Assembly (NCBI GenBank): GCA_943357175.1
Contig: CALRGE010000004.1
Location: 1-36,419 of the forward strand
Reading direction: 5' to 3'
DNA length: 36,419 nt
DNA from: Candidatus Peribacteria bacterium
Lineage (GTDB): Bacteria > Patescibacteriota > Gracilibacteria > UBA1369 > 2-02-FULL-48-14
Shown here: one piece after another, positions 1-7,993 of the stretch
Position numbering within the stretch: the first letter of the stretch is position 1
How the letters are laid out: every line of letters begins with the position of its first letter
Notes under the pieces: generated by a model
The model's database searches: none
Told to the model about the DNA's origin: nothing
The model's input: the letters and a program-made list of their open reading frames with translations, nothing else
Position numbers and translations under genes: made by a program

Positions 1-46
1 ATTGAGGAGATGTTAGGCACAAAAGCAAGATTCTAAGACCGGATGG

Positions 47-61
47 CTCGACTTCGTCGAG
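47..61. other. Short perfect hairpin at the left edge
   Basis: CTCGAC (47-52), a 3-nt loop and GTCGAG (56-61) form a perfect 6-bp stem. It is followed by TAATTAAAA rather than a U tract, so it is not a canonical terminator. It may end a transcript entering from the left or belong to the RNA that starts just after it. I see no gene in bases 1-66. Confidence 0.3.
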
Positions 62-68
62 TAATTAA

Positions 69-435
69 AAACCGACCCTAATTCCTGTTTGTAGAGAATC
101 TATATATAGTTCAATCAAACTTTTATGGGAGTAGAGTCGGTTTCGTGAATGGCGACGAACTCATTCTGTTTTTGTTTTTTTCTGCCTTATTTTGGTCGGG
201 TTTATGGCCGGACCGGGGCTGCCCTTGGCGTGGAAGTGGCCGCTGTAACCGAAGTCAGGGAGCAGGAAACGCAAGTCCACAGAGCGATATGAGAGTCTGT
301 CTCTCATGGGTTCCCTTGTCTAGAGAACCATCACAAAGCGAGAAAGAAAATTGTCGATGTTTTATCGACCGCTTACCATCACGCTTAGTGCTGGGTAATC
401 CGCCTTTCAGCGGACTACTTTTTATTTTTGTTTTT
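69..435 (+). ncRNA. Candidate structured non-coding RNA of unknown family
   Basis: The 638 bases before the first gene contain a dense series of possible stems on the + strand. A long 5' hairpin pairs AAACCGAC (69-76) with GTCGGTTT (136-143), CTAATTCC (78-85) with GGGAGTAG (127-134, one mismatch and one G-U) and GTTTG (87-91) with CAAAC (116-120). Further on are ATGAGAG/CTCTCAT (289-295/301-307), GTTC/GAAC (310-313/325-328) and GTCGAT/ATCGAC (353-358/364-369), ending in an intrinsic terminator. Bases about 195-285 are clearly GC-richer than the surrounding genome, as expected for a structured RNA in an AT-rich chromosome. Size (about 350 nt) would suit RNase P RNA or tmRNA. However, I cannot find the conserved RNase P core words, the tmRNA TTCGAC start, a tag ORF or a T-loop. 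Family and exact ends are unknown. A 129-codon GTG ORF runs across it but does not look like a protein. Confidence 0.45.
399..435 (+). terminator. Intrinsic terminator of the candidate ncRNA
   Basis: TCCGC (399-403), a 6-nt loop and GCGGA (410-414) form a GC-rich stem. It is followed by CTAC and a long T-rich tract (about 419-435). This is the clearest Rho-independent terminator in the window and sets the strand of the RNA. Bases 436-590 beyond it are AT-rich and I see nothing in them. Confidence 0.65.
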
Positions 436-590
436 GTGTTTTCAATGTGCCTTGGTGAATTCAATGTTTGTCTTACTGAATTCATGTCATTATATCCCCC
501 TTTGATCTTTTTGCAAATAATATTACTCGACTAGTGGCGAAATATATTTTACAATGCTAGATTTTCAGGTAGAGCACGTATCGCTTTCTA

Positions 591-618
591 TGGACTTTTT
601 CTTTTTTAAAGCTATACT
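591..618 (+). promoter_or_regulatory. Possible promoter of the serine dehydratase genes
   Basis: TATACT at 613-618 is a reasonable -10 element. TGGACT at 591-596 is a weak -35 at 16-bp spacing. Transcription would start near 625, giving a leader of about 13 nt before the ATG at 639 with no Shine-Dalgarno. This is a prediction from spacing and consensus only. Confidence 0.35.
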
Positions 619-638
619 TTGGGCGATTAAATCCCCAA

Positions 639-1325
639 ATGACTAGCTTTTCAGTCTTCGACATTGCGGGTCCGGTAATGGTTGGGCCATCGAGCTCACA
701 TACTGCAGGTGCGGCAAGAATTGGTCAGTTTGCGAGAGCTATTTTTGATGCGACTCCAACTAAGGTGCATTTTTTGCTACACGGTTCTTTTGGCGAAGTA
801 TATAAAGGCCATTCAACAGATAAAGCGCTCCTTGGCGGAATCATGAAATTTCCACCAAATGATGAAAGAATTAAGATTGCATTCGATGTAGCGAAAGAGA
901 AGAATATTGAATATGAATTTGAACCTGGAGATTTGGGCGGTGGATACCATCCTAACAGCGTTAAAGTTACGCTTGAAAATGCAGAGAGAAAGATGACTTT
1001 AATTGGGTCATCTATAGGCGGTGGAAATATTGAAATTTGTCAGATTGATGGTTTTGATATTTACCTGACCGGGAGTAGCGCGGAACAATATTTTACGCTT
1101 GTTGTTGAGAATGAAAATATGCCGGGAATGCTTGCAAAAACAACGACTTTTCTCGGAGACAAAGGCATTAGAATCGTGAATATGCAAAGTTCTTATCTTG
1201 CGGGTGAAAATAAGGTTTTGAGCGTTTTAAGTATAGATCAAAGTTTATCACTTGATGAAATTCTCACTCTTGAAATGGAGCCGGGAATTCTATTCGTTAG
1301 ATCACTTAACAAAATTGAACAATGA
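639..1325 (+). CDS. sdaAB: L-serine dehydratase (ammonia-lyase), beta subunit
   Basis: This is the small subunit of the two-part, iron-sulfur-dependent L-serine dehydratase, which deaminates serine to pyruvate and ammonia in the cytoplasm. The 228-residue length fits the family. The N-terminus carries the signature GPSSSHTAGAARIG (about residues 16-29). The C-terminal third, from about residue 150 (FTLVVENENMPGMLAKTT), is an ACT domain, which in this family is linked to serine sensing. The ATG at 639 is the only start that keeps the N-terminal motif, and there is no Shine-Dalgarno before it. The stop overlaps the start of the alpha subunit (ATGA), implying translational coupling. The products would form the complete enzyme and could feed pyruvate to the oxidoreductase encoded downstream. 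Confidence 0.93.
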   Translation: MTSFSVFDIAGPVMVGPSSSHTAGAARIGQFARAIFDATPTKVHFLLHGSFGEVYKGHSTDKALLGGIMKFPPNDERIKIAFDVAKEKNIEYEFEPGDLGGGYHPNSVKVTLENAERKMTLIGSSIGGGNIEICQIDGFDIYLTGSSAEQYFTLVVENENMPGMLAKTTTFLGDKGIRIVNMQSSYLAGENKVLSVLSIDQSLSLDEILTLEMEPGILFVRSLNKIEQ

Positions 1326-2251
1326 CAGCTTCATATGTTTTTAGAAACGGCAGTGAATTATTAGCAAGATGTGCAGAACATAAAATGACAATTTGGGAGG
1401 TAGTTTTAAATTATGAAATCCAGATGTCTGGAAGTACAAAAGAAGAAATTTACAAAAAACTTTCTGATAGATTACATGTCATCTTCAGAGGAATTGATGC
1501 CGCGATTGAAAATCCTGAGCTTTCTCCTAGTGGAATGGTTGGGAAATCGACTCCTTTATTGGCGACTGCTGTGAAAAACTGGAAAGAAGTTGCAGATGGA
1601 TTGCTATTAAATGAGACTGCGGTGCGTGGAATGCTCGGAGCGATTGCAACGGGAGAAAATAATGCGAGAATGGGAGTTATTTTGGCATTCCCAACTGCCG
1701 GTGCCGCTGGAGTTATTCCGGGTGCAATTTACGGTGCGATGGAGAAATTTAAATTGAGCGAAGAGAAATTGGTAGAAATGATGTTAACCGCTTCTGGAGT
1801 TGGAATTATTATTGCAAATACTGCGACTCTTTCAGGTGCGGCAGGTGGATGTCAGGCTGAAGTTGGTAGCGCAACTGCAATGGCGGCGGCGGCTTTAACT
1901 GAAGTTAGAGGCAAATCTCCTGAAACAACATTACACGGCGCTTCATTGGCTTTGAAAAATATGCTTGGCTTGGCATGTGATCCGATTGGTGGACTTGTGG
2001 AAGTTCCTTGTATTAAACGAAATGGAATTGGTGCAGTTTTCTCGATGGCGGCTTCAGATATGGCTTGCTTGGGAATCGAAAGTTTCGTTCCATTTGATGA
2101 AATTGTTTCAGCAATGCGCTCAATCGGAGACATGATGAGCCCAAAAATTCGTGAAACCGCTTTGGGCGGATTAGCCGTTACTCCAACAGGTCAAAAAGTT
2201 GCAAAAAAAATGGGCTTGATACAGTTGGGGAGTAATCCTTGTTCTAAGTAG
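1322..2251 (+). CDS. sdaAA: L-serine dehydratase, alpha (catalytic) subunit
   Basis: This 309-residue large subunit of the iron-sulfur serine dehydratase starts inside the sdaAB stop codon with a 4-bp overlap. The three cysteines expected to hold the catalytic 4Fe-4S cluster are visible in GGCQAEVGSA, LACDPIGG and VPCIKRNGIGA (about residues 177-240). Between the N-terminal helical part and this core lies the family's GENNARMG and TAGAAGVIPGA glycine-rich stretch. The partner subunit lies directly upstream and the GAR transformylase gene starts 2 bp after the stop, so all three are probably one transcript. The protein is close to the usual length, and I see no missing key residue. Confidence 0.93.
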   Translation: MTASYVFRNGSELLARCAEHKMTIWEVVLNYEIQMSGSTKEEIYKKLSDRLHVIFRGIDAAIENPELSPSGMVGKSTPLLATAVKNWKEVADGLLLNETAVRGMLGAIATGENNARMGVILAFPTAGAAGVIPGAIYGAMEKFKLSEEKLVEMMLTASGVGIIIANTATLSGAAGGCQAEVGSATAMAAAALTEVRGKSPETTLHGASLALKNMLGLACDPIGGLVEVPCIKRNGIGAVFSMAASDMACLGIESFVPFDEIVSAMRSIGDMMSPKIRETALGGLAVTPTGQKVAKKMGLIQLGSNPCSK

Positions 2252-2252
2252 A

Positions 2253-2837
2253 ATGTTTAAAATTGCAGTTCTAGCATCAACTCGTGGTACAGATTTACAG
2301 GCTATTTTTGATGAAATTGATGCAGGACTTTTACCGGATGTAGAAGTTGCGGTTGTCGTGAGTAATGTTGAGAATTGTGGAGCGCTTGAGAAGGCAAAAG
2401 CGCACAATGTGAAGGCGGTTTTTGTAGATCCAACAGGTAAAAGTAAGGAAGAATATGATGAAGAGCTCGCTTCGCAAGTCGGCGAAGTAGACTTACTTTG
2501 TTTGGTGGGCTACATGAAGATTTTGACTGAGGGTTTTGTGAAAAAATATGAAGGAAAAATTATAAATGTGCATCCGGCTTTGCTTCCAAAATATGGAGGG
2601 AAAGGATTTTATGGACAAAATGTGCATGAAGCGGTGATTGCTGCAGGCGAAAAAGAAAGTGGTATGACGATTCATTTTGTAACAGCTGATGTGGATGGTG
2701 GTGAGATTTTAATTCAAGAAAAAGTGGCGATTGAGGAGGGAGAAACTGCGGAAAGTTTAAAAGAGAAAGTTCAAACACTTGAGAAAAAGTATTATCCTGA
2801 AGCGATAAGGTTGCTATCGAGGAAAAGGCATTTATAA
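2253..2837 (+). CDS. purN: Phosphoribosylglycinamide formyltransferase (GAR transformylase)
   Basis: This enzyme transfers a formyl group from 10-formyl-tetrahydrofolate to GAR, the third step of de novo purine synthesis. At 194 residues it is normal length. The active-site Asn and His are in INVHPALLP (about residues 104-112) and the catalytic Asp is in VDGGEILIQ (about 148-156). The phosphate-binding loop near residue 8 reads ASTRGTDLQAI in place of the more common GxGSNxQAI, a variant form that should still bind phosphate. It sits 2 bp after sdaAA, apart from the window's other purine genes at 18-22 kb. The odd position suggests co-transcription for convenience rather than a shared pathway. 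Confidence 0.92.
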   Translation: MFKIAVLASTRGTDLQAIFDEIDAGLLPDVEVAVVVSNVENCGALEKAKAHNVKAVFVDPTGKSKEEYDEELASQVGEVDLLCLVGYMKILTEGFVKKYEGKIINVHPALLPKYGGKGFYGQNVHEAVIAAGEKESGMTIHFVTADVDGGEILIQEKVAIEEGETAESLKEKVQTLEKKYYPEAIRLLSRKRHL

Positions 2838-2838
2838 T
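2811..2838 (+). promoter_or_regulatory. Internal promoter for the ferredoxin/oxidoreductase genes, giving a leaderless mRNA
   Basis: TTGCTA (2811-2816) and a perfect TATAAT (2833-2838) are 16 bp apart inside the last codons of purN. Transcription starting about 7 nt after the -10 would begin at or next to the ferredoxin ATG at 2846. The oxidoreductase genes could therefore be expressed independently of serine dehydratase. Confidence 0.5.
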
Positions 2839-2845
2839 ATGCCCG

Positions 2846-3097
2846 ATGTATAAAATTAGACATGACAGGCCGAATTGCATTGGCTGTAACGCCTGCGCTA
2901 ACATTGCGCCGAATTTTTGGACAATGAGTGCAATGGACGGAAAATCTGATATAATAGGTTCTCAATTGGGTGAAGATGGCTGGGAGGAGTTAGATATTTC
3001 AGATGCTGACTTCGATCTAAATCTTGCATCTGCGGAATCCTGCCCGGTAAACGTTATACATTTGATTCAAATTGGCACTGGAAAACAATTAATATGA
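2846..3097 (+). CDS. 4Fe-4S ferredoxin
   Basis: A small 83-residue electron carrier with one iron-sulfur site. Three cysteines lie in CIGCNACANIAPNFW (about residues 11-25) and a fourth in ESCPVNVIHL near the C-terminus (about residues 66-75), the pattern of single-cluster bacterial and archaeal ferredoxins. An ATG at 2839 is closed by a stop after four codons, so 2846 is the start. The stop overlaps the start of the oxidoreductase alpha gene. This strongly suggests that the ferredoxin is the direct acceptor of electrons from 2-oxoacid oxidation. Confidence 0.88.
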   Translation: MYKIRHDRPNCIGCNACANIAPNFWTMSAMDGKSDIIGSQLGEDGWEELDISDADFDLNLASAESCPVNVIHLIQIGTGKQLI

Positions 3098-4857
3098 CAA
3101 CAAAACATAATCATTTCACTTGGATGGTGGGTGGTGAAGCCGGATACGGAATCACTACGATGGGACAAATGTTCTCTCGTGCTTGCACGCAAAGCGGCTT
3201 ATATGCATTTGGTTATGTTGAATATCCGTCTTTAATTCGTGGTGGACACAATACTGCGATGGTTCGTGTTGGTAGCAATCCAGTTCATTCTCACAGCGAT
3301 AAAGTTGATATGCTTTTGGCATTGAATAAAGAAACTGTTGATTTACATGTACATGAAATGAGCGTTGGTGGAGTGATTATTTATGATGGAGAAAATGTGA
3401 TTTTGAGTGAGAAACGTGAGGATGTTTTGTATGCTTCAATTCCGCTTGGAAAAATTACAAAGGAATTGGGTGCGCAGGCACTAATGAGAAATACTGTGGC
3501 GCTTGGTGCTTCATTTGGAATGATGAAATATGATTTTAAATATTTGGAAAAAGTTTTAGCTGATACTTTTGGAAGGAAGGGCCAGGAAGTTGTGGATTAT
3601 AATGTGAAAGTTGCTAGGACAGGTTACGATTATGCAATTGCGAACTTTGGTGACAAAGTGAAAATTGGCGAAAATATTCAACCAATTGAAGGAGCTGCCA
3701 CGAAAATTGTGCTTTCAGGAAATGAGGCGATTGCGATTGGAGCGATTAAAGCCGGCGTGAAATTTATGGCTGCTTATCCAATGACTCCAATCACAACTGT
3801 AATGTTAATGATTGCGAAATATGGAGTGAAATATGGAATTGTGATGAAGCATAGTGAAGATGAAATTGCTGCTGTGAATATGGCTATTGGTGCCGCACAC
3901 ATGGGAGTTCGTTCGATGACTGCGACTTCAGGTGGAGGTTTTGCATTGATGACCGAAGCTTTGGGAATGGCTGGAATTACCGAGACTCCTTTGGTTGTTA
4001 TTGAAGGAATGCGTCCAGGGCCATCAACAGGTTTGCCAACATGGACAGATCAAGCAGATTTGCGATTTGTGATGCATGCTTCACAAGGTGAATTTCCACG
4101 AGTTTTATTTGCCCCGGGTGATGTTGATGAATGCTATAATATGACAATAAAAGCTTTCGATTTAGCTGAAAAATATCAAATGCTTTGCATGATTATTACT
4201 GATAAATATTTAGGTGAATCTGTAATGACAACAGTTCCATTCGATCACAAAAATTATAAGCCAGATCGAGGACAATTAATTAGCCGAGCTGAAGCGGAAA
4301 AAATGGAAGATGGAAAATATAAACGATTCGAATTTACTGAAAGCGGAGTTTCAAAACGAGCTGTTCCCGGTACTCCAAATTGTGTTTATGCAGTTTCAAC
4401 TGATGAACACAATGAAACGGGTGATTTGGATGAGGGTGCAGATAATAGAAATAAAATGGTTGAAAAAAGAGATCGTAAATTGCAAACATTGAAAAAAGAA
4501 TCTTTGAAGGAAATTGATATGCTTCAGTTACACGGTGCTATTGATGCGGATCTGACAATTGTGAGCTGGGGTTCAACAAAAGGTCCAATTTTGGAGGCAT
4601 TGGATTTAGCGGAAGAACAGGGTAAAAAAGTGAATTTCTTGCAGATAAAATGTGTATTGCCATTCCCTACTGAAGAAGTTAAAAAAGTTTTGACCGGAGC
4701 GAAAAAATTGCTAATGTTGGAGACTAATTTCGAATCACAAATGTCTGGTGTGATTGCTCAAAACACGGGTATTTTAATTCAAGATAAGTTGTTACGTTAC
4801 GACGGTCGTCCAATTCATCCTGCACAAATTTTAGAAAAAATATGTCAAACAATTTAA
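3094..4857 (+). CDS. korA: 2-oxoacid:ferredoxin oxidoreductase, fused gamma-alpha subunit
   Basis: This 587-residue subunit belongs to an enzyme that oxidatively decarboxylates a 2-oxoacid with coenzyme A, making acyl-CoA and reduced ferredoxin. Residues about 1-190 are the gamma domain (GGEAGYGITTMGQMF, then YPSLIRGGHNTAMVRVG). The alpha domain follows, with GNEAIAIGAIKAG and the substrate-binding AYPMTPITT (about residue 226), TSGGGFALMTEALGMAG and GPSTGLPTWTDQADL. The C-terminal part holds SWGSTKGPILEAL and LETNFESQMSGVI. The gamma-alpha order is that of the KorA/OorA-type two-subunit enzymes. The substrate cannot be fixed from sequence. Pyruvate is plausible because serine dehydratase is encoded just upstream; 2-oxoglutarate and branched 2-oxoacids are alternatives. 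Confidence 0.92.
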   Translation: MTTKHNHFTWMVGGEAGYGITTMGQMFSRACTQSGLYAFGYVEYPSLIRGGHNTAMVRVGSNPVHSHSDKVDMLLALNKETVDLHVHEMSVGGVIIYDGENVILSEKREDVLYASIPLGKITKELGAQALMRNTVALGASFGMMKYDFKYLEKVLADTFGRKGQEVVDYNVKVARTGYDYAIANFGDKVKIGENIQPIEGAATKIVLSGNEAIAIGAIKAGVKFMAAYPMTPITTVMLMIAKYGVKYGIVMKHSEDEIAAVNMAIGAAHMGVRSMTATSGGGFALMTEALGMAGITETPLVVIEGMRPGPSTGLPTWTDQADLRFVMHASQGEFPRVLFAPGDVDECYNMTIKAFDLAEKYQMLCMIITDKYLGESVMTTVPFDHKNYKPDRGQLISRAEAEKMEDGKYKRFEFTESGVSKRAVPGTPNCVYAVSTDEHNETGDLDEGADNRNKMVEKRDRKLQTLKKESLKEIDMLQLHGAIDADLTIVSWGSTKGPILEALDLAEEQGKKVNFLQIKCVLPFPTEEVKKVLTGAKKLLMLETNFESQMSGVIAQNTGILIQDKLLRYDGRPIHPAQILEKICQTI

Positions 4858-5711
4858 AGTTATTAACAGATCTAGACACTGGCTCCAAATGTAATTGGTG
4901 CCCAGGTTGTGGTGATTTTGGAATTCTTGTTGCTCTTAAACAAGCGTTGTTTGAACTAAAAATAAATCCTGAAGAAACAATGATTGTTTCAGGAATAGGT
5001 TGTGGCTCACAGACTCCGCATTTGGTGAAAGTTTACGGTTTTCACTCACTGCATGGTCGCGCTTTGCCAGTGGCAACTGCGATGAAAATGGCAAATCACA
5101 AAATGAACGTGATAATTATCGGTGGTGATGGTGATGGATATGGAATTGGAATTGCACATTTAATCCATTCTTCACGTAGAAATTATAATGTGACTTATAT
5201 TGTGCAAAATAATCAAGTTTACGGCCTCACAAAAGGTCAAACTTCGCCAACCAGCGATCATGGTTATGTATCGAAATCGACGCCAGAAGGAGTAATTGAA
5301 GTGCCAATTCGTCCGCTTTCAATTGCGCTTTCAGCAGGGGCAACTTTTATTGCTCGTGGATACGCCGGAGACATAATGTATTTGAAAAAATTAATAATGG
5401 ATGGAATTCAGCATAAAGGATTTTCTTTGATTGATATTTTGCAACCTTGTGTGACTTTCAATAAAATTAATACTTATCAGTGGTATCAACAACGAATTCA
5501 TAAATTGGACACTGAAAATCATGATCCGACAGACCGAATGGCGGCATTTAAATTAACTGAAGAATGGGGGGAGAAAATTCCAGTTGGTATTTATTACAAA
5601 GAAGATCGTTGGCTTTATGAAGATGAACTTTTGATGTTAAAAGATAAAGCACTTGTTGACCATTCCATCGAGAATATCGATATCGATCCAATTATCAATT
5701 CATACCTATAA
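4842..5711 (+). CDS. korB: 2-oxoacid:ferredoxin oxidoreductase, beta subunit (TPP-binding)
   Basis: The 289-residue beta subunit carries thiamine diphosphate and a 4Fe-4S cluster. Cluster cysteines are in CNWCPGCGDFG (residues about 17-27). The TPP/Mg motif is GGDGDGYGIG followed about 30 residues later by NNQVYGLTKGQTSPTS (about 92-137). GIGCGSQTPHLVKVYGFHSLHGRALP is the usual intervening core. The start overlaps the korA end by 16 bp, indicating coupling. The length is that of stand-alone KorB proteins, which lack their own ferredoxin domain and depend on separate ferredoxins, here encoded on both sides of the gene pair. Confidence 0.92.
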   Translation: MSNNLKLLTDLDTGSKCNWCPGCGDFGILVALKQALFELKINPEETMIVSGIGCGSQTPHLVKVYGFHSLHGRALPVATAMKMANHKMNVIIIGGDGDGYGIGIAHLIHSSRRNYNVTYIVQNNQVYGLTKGQTSPTSDHGYVSKSTPEGVIEVPIRPLSIALSAGATFIARGYAGDIMYLKKLIMDGIQHKGFSLIDILQPCVTFNKINTYQWYQQRIHKLDTENHDPTDRMAAFKLTEEWGEKIPVGIYYKEDRWLYEDELLMLKDKALVDHSIENIDIDPIINSYL

Positions 5712-5712
5712 T

Positions 5713-5988
5713 ATGCCAAAAGTTACAAATAAAAGTCTATCAATGACAGTTGAATGTGAGGGCGGTGCCAAGTTAAGAGAAGTGGCCATGCAAAATAATC
5801 TTGGAATTCCTTTTGGTTGTGAAAATGGAATTTGCTCAACTTGTTTGATTCAAATAAATACCGGCATGGAAAATATTACAGAGAGAACTGAACAAGAAGA
5901 AGCGACACTTTCAATTAGAAGCGCTGCACCAGAGCAAAGGCTAGCATGCCAGTGCAAGATTAATGGTGACGTAGAATTTGAATTCTAA
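5713..5988 (+). CDS. 2Fe-2S (plant-type) ferredoxin
   Basis: A 91-residue ferredoxin with the 2Fe-2S signature CENGICSTC (about residues 36-44) and a final cysteine in RLACQCKINGD near the C-terminus. I chose the ATG at 5713, directly after the korB stop. The same frame is open further upstream into korB, but those 20 extra residues are low-complexity and overlap real coding sequence. It is the last gene of the oxidoreductase cluster and probably serves a redox partner other than the upstream 4Fe-4S protein. Its 3' end overlaps a convergent lipoprotein gene by 4 bp. Confidence 0.85.
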   Translation: MPKVTNKSLSMTVECEGGAKLREVAMQNNLGIPFGCENGICSTCLIQINTGMENITERTEQEEATLSIRSAAPEQRLACQCKINGDVEFEF

Positions 5989-6662
5989 ACGGTTTCACCG
6001 GTTCCTGAAGGGGCTGTTTTAATCTGCTCGAGTTCTTTTTGCTTTTCAGCCGCAGCATTTTGCTTCTTTATCTCCTCAAGATTAAGTAAAATTGTCTTCA
6101 ATTCTTCAGGTGTGCCCTCATAGTGATCAAAAGTATAAGTACCAATTAATTGCTGATAATCGTTGTAACATTGAGCTTGGTCTTGCCCATCTGTTGGCAA
6201 ATGTAATTCAAATAATGAAGCTGGCATTCCTTCTCCATTACTTGATGTTTCAAAAACACGCATTTCAATAATTCCCGTTACAGGATTCATGAATTCATAA
6301 TCAATACCAGAAGTCCTATCACTTCTAAATGCCCATTGAGAGACTGTATATTCCTTTTCTAGCTCATAACCCTTCATTCCAGGTAGAACTATACAAGTAC
6401 CATCTTCATAGCCGACGTGATCAAAATAAAAATTTGTAATATAATCACCTTTTGATTCTTTTATTTCCCAAAAAGTAGGGTCGAAACGCAATTTGAAATA
6501 TAAGTTTTCAGTTAAAACTGAATTCATTTTTACTACTGTCCATCCTGTTGTATCATCAGCAGGAAGAAGTTCATAATTTTGACCACTTGTTGCAAATTTT
6601 TGCCCTCCACAAGATGTAAGTAGAAGTGCCAATAGTGAGATAACTGTTATAGATTTTTTCAT
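5985..6662 (-). CDS. Putative lipoprotein, function unknown
   Basis: A 225-residue protein with an N-terminal lipoprotein signal: MKKS, a hydrophobic stretch (ISLLALLLTS) and a lipobox cysteine at about residue 18 (LLTSCGGQ). The mature part is mixed alpha/beta with a single internal cysteine in EDGTCIVLPG. The C-terminal 35 residues are rich in Glu, Lys and Gln (LEEIKKQNAAAEKQKELEQI), probably a helix. I recognise no domain. It follows the nucleotidyltransferase gene by 5 bp on the same strand and may share its transcript. Confidence 0.75.
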   Translation of the reverse strand: MKKSITVISLLALLLTSCGGQKFATSGQNYELLPADDTTGWTVVKMNSVLTENLYFKLRFDPTFWEIKESKGDYITNFYFDHVGYEDGTCIVLPGMKGYELEKEYTVSQWAFRSDRTSGIDYEFMNPVTGIIEMRVFETSSNGEGMPASLFELHLPTDGQDQAQCYNDYQQLIGTYTFDHYEGTPEELKTILLNLEEIKKQNAAAEKQKELEQIKTAPSGTGETV

Positions 6663-6667
6663 AAGTT

Positions 6668-7930
6668 TTATTTAAGCTTGAGCATCATAGCGTTTCTGGC
6701 TTCCGGGTCAATAGTGGCTTTATTGTCATCAATTTTGAGTTCAATTTTTCCACTTACATATTTTCCGGCCTCAATATCCTGAGCGACAACAAGTCCGGAA
6801 GTAATCATGGTGTTAGAACCAATTTTCACACCTGGCATTAAACTTGTATTTACACCAATTCGTATATTGTCACCCAAAATTGCTCCGAGTTTATTTGTTT
6901 CTTCAATTTTCTTTTCATCTAAACGTAGATTTGCACAGATTGCACCTGCTCCAAATCCACAATTATTTCCGATAATACTATCTCCAATATAATTGGAATG
7001 GAACCAAGTATCATCTCCAACATATGAGCGAGCAACTTCTGTGTTAAAACCAATTACTGAGCGTTTTCCAATTGATGATTCTCTGACCAATGCATTATTT
7101 CCCACGATAGAATTCTTTCCAATATATGCTGGCCCTTGAATGACTGCATGATCAAAAATCTTTACACCACTTTCAATTACAACGTTTCCATTTATCACAG
7201 CAGTTTTAGAAATCTGAGCATCTTCAGCAATACTTTTTTCTAATTTAGACAAGAAAAAATTGTTCAAATTTAAAACATGCTGAGGAAATTTTAATGCCTG
7301 CCAGAAGCCATTATATGGCACTGCTTGAAATGTTCTCTCTTTCATTAAAATATCGAGAGCAATTTCATAACGATCATCTTTTTCAGAGGATACTTCTTTC
7401 AAGATTTCAAATAATCTTTTCGGGTTTTTATGTAAATGTAAAACTAAATTTATTAAATTTGATGGCTCATTTCCCGCCCCGGGTTTTTCAATAATTCCAG
7501 TAATTTTCTCAGCTTCAATTTTTAAATAACCGCCGGGAAAATATTCAGAAACTTCACGTGCTAAAAGATAAGAATCCGCACCGGAAAGATTTTTCATTGC
7601 ATCATACGCGCTTGAATCAACAACATCATTTCCGCTTACAATAAATAAATCTTCAGCACCGACTAAATCTTCTACAGATAGAACAGCTCCTGCCATTCCT
7701 TCATCCAAGTTTTTTTGTTCAACAACTTTTGCATCATATTTTTGGGCAACTTTTCTAAGTTTTTCTAAATTATGTACTCCACCAACAATAATAATGTCTT
7801 CAAAACCAGCCGATTTTAAAGCTTCAATTTGATGCTTAATTAAATATTTGCCACAGAATCTTAAGAAATTTTTATCTTCTATTGGTTTTGCCCTTTTACT
7901 TCTACCAGCGGCTAACAGTAAAACTTTCAT
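6668..7930 (-). CDS. GlmU-like sugar-phosphate nucleotidyltransferase with C-terminal left-handed beta-helix
   Basis: A two-domain cytoplasmic enzyme. The N-terminal half is a nucleotidyltransferase (LLLAAGRSKRAKP at the start, then IIVGGVHNLEKL and FIVSGNDVVDS). The second half, from about residue 240, is a hexapeptide-repeat beta-helix of the acyltransferase/UDP-GlcNAc type (for example AVIQGPAYIGKNSIVGNNALV). The architecture matches bifunctional GlmU and archaeal sugar-1-phosphate nucleotidylyltransferases. The nucleotide-binding loop departs from the usual GxGTRMxPLT. It probably activates a sugar phosphate for cell-surface polymers, but neither substrate nor acetyltransferase activity can be claimed. 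I chose the ATG at 7930 over an upstream TTG at 7939, because MKVLLLAAG is the family-typical start. Confidence 0.82.
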   Translation of the reverse strand: MKVLLLAAGRSKRAKPIEDKNFLRFCGKYLIKHQIEALKSAGFEDIIIVGGVHNLEKLRKVAQKYDAKVVEQKNLDEGMAGAVLSVEDLVGAEDLFIVSGNDVVDSSAYDAMKNLSGADSYLLAREVSEYFPGGYLKIEAEKITGIIEKPGAGNEPSNLINLVLHLHKNPKRLFEILKEVSSEKDDRYEIALDILMKERTFQAVPYNGFWQALKFPQHVLNLNNFFLSKLEKSIAEDAQISKTAVINGNVVIESGVKIFDHAVIQGPAYIGKNSIVGNNALVRESSIGKRSVIGFNTEVARSYVGDDTWFHSNYIGDSIIGNNCGFGAGAICANLRLDEKKIEETNKLGAILGDNIRIGVNTSLMPGVKIGSNTMITSGLVVAQDIEAGKYVSGKIELKIDDNKATIDPEARNAMMLKLK

Positions 7931-7951
7931 AAATATCAATAAAGTGCTGGA

Positions 7952-7985
7952 ATTTTACAGGTAAAAGGCTTTTCTTGCAATCTGA
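7952..7985 (-). promoter_or_regulatory. Promoter with possible operator before the nucleotidyltransferase
   Basis: On the - strand, TTGCAA (7980-7975) and TAAAAT (7957-7952) are 17 bp apart and 22 bp from the ATG at 7930. The -35 lies inside TCAGATTGCAAG (7985-7974), whose perfect 12-bp inverted copy occurs at 8820-8831, upstream of the regulator gene. This could be a binding site for the neighbouring TrmB-type regulator. Confidence 0.4.
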
Positions 7986-7993
7986 CAGAATTA

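Noticed and set aside
182-300. Resemblance to a cobalamin riboswitch or to RNase P RNA (CTGTAACCG, GTCAGG, CCACAGAG words)
   Set aside because: The conserved words are not in the right order or spacing, and the downstream gene (serine dehydratase) gives no support for a cobalamin switch. The RNase P core GAGGAAAGTCC is missing.
145-534. 129-codon ORF starting with GTG across the 5' non-coding region
   Set aside because: Composition changes along it from GC-rich to T-rich, it runs straight through an intrinsic terminator, and the peptide has no family look. The stems fit a structured RNA better.
2470-2487. CTTCGC/GCGAAG hairpin inside purN as a possible palindromic insertion
   Set aside because: The PurN protein has no extra residues at this point, so nothing was inserted; the stem is probably chance.
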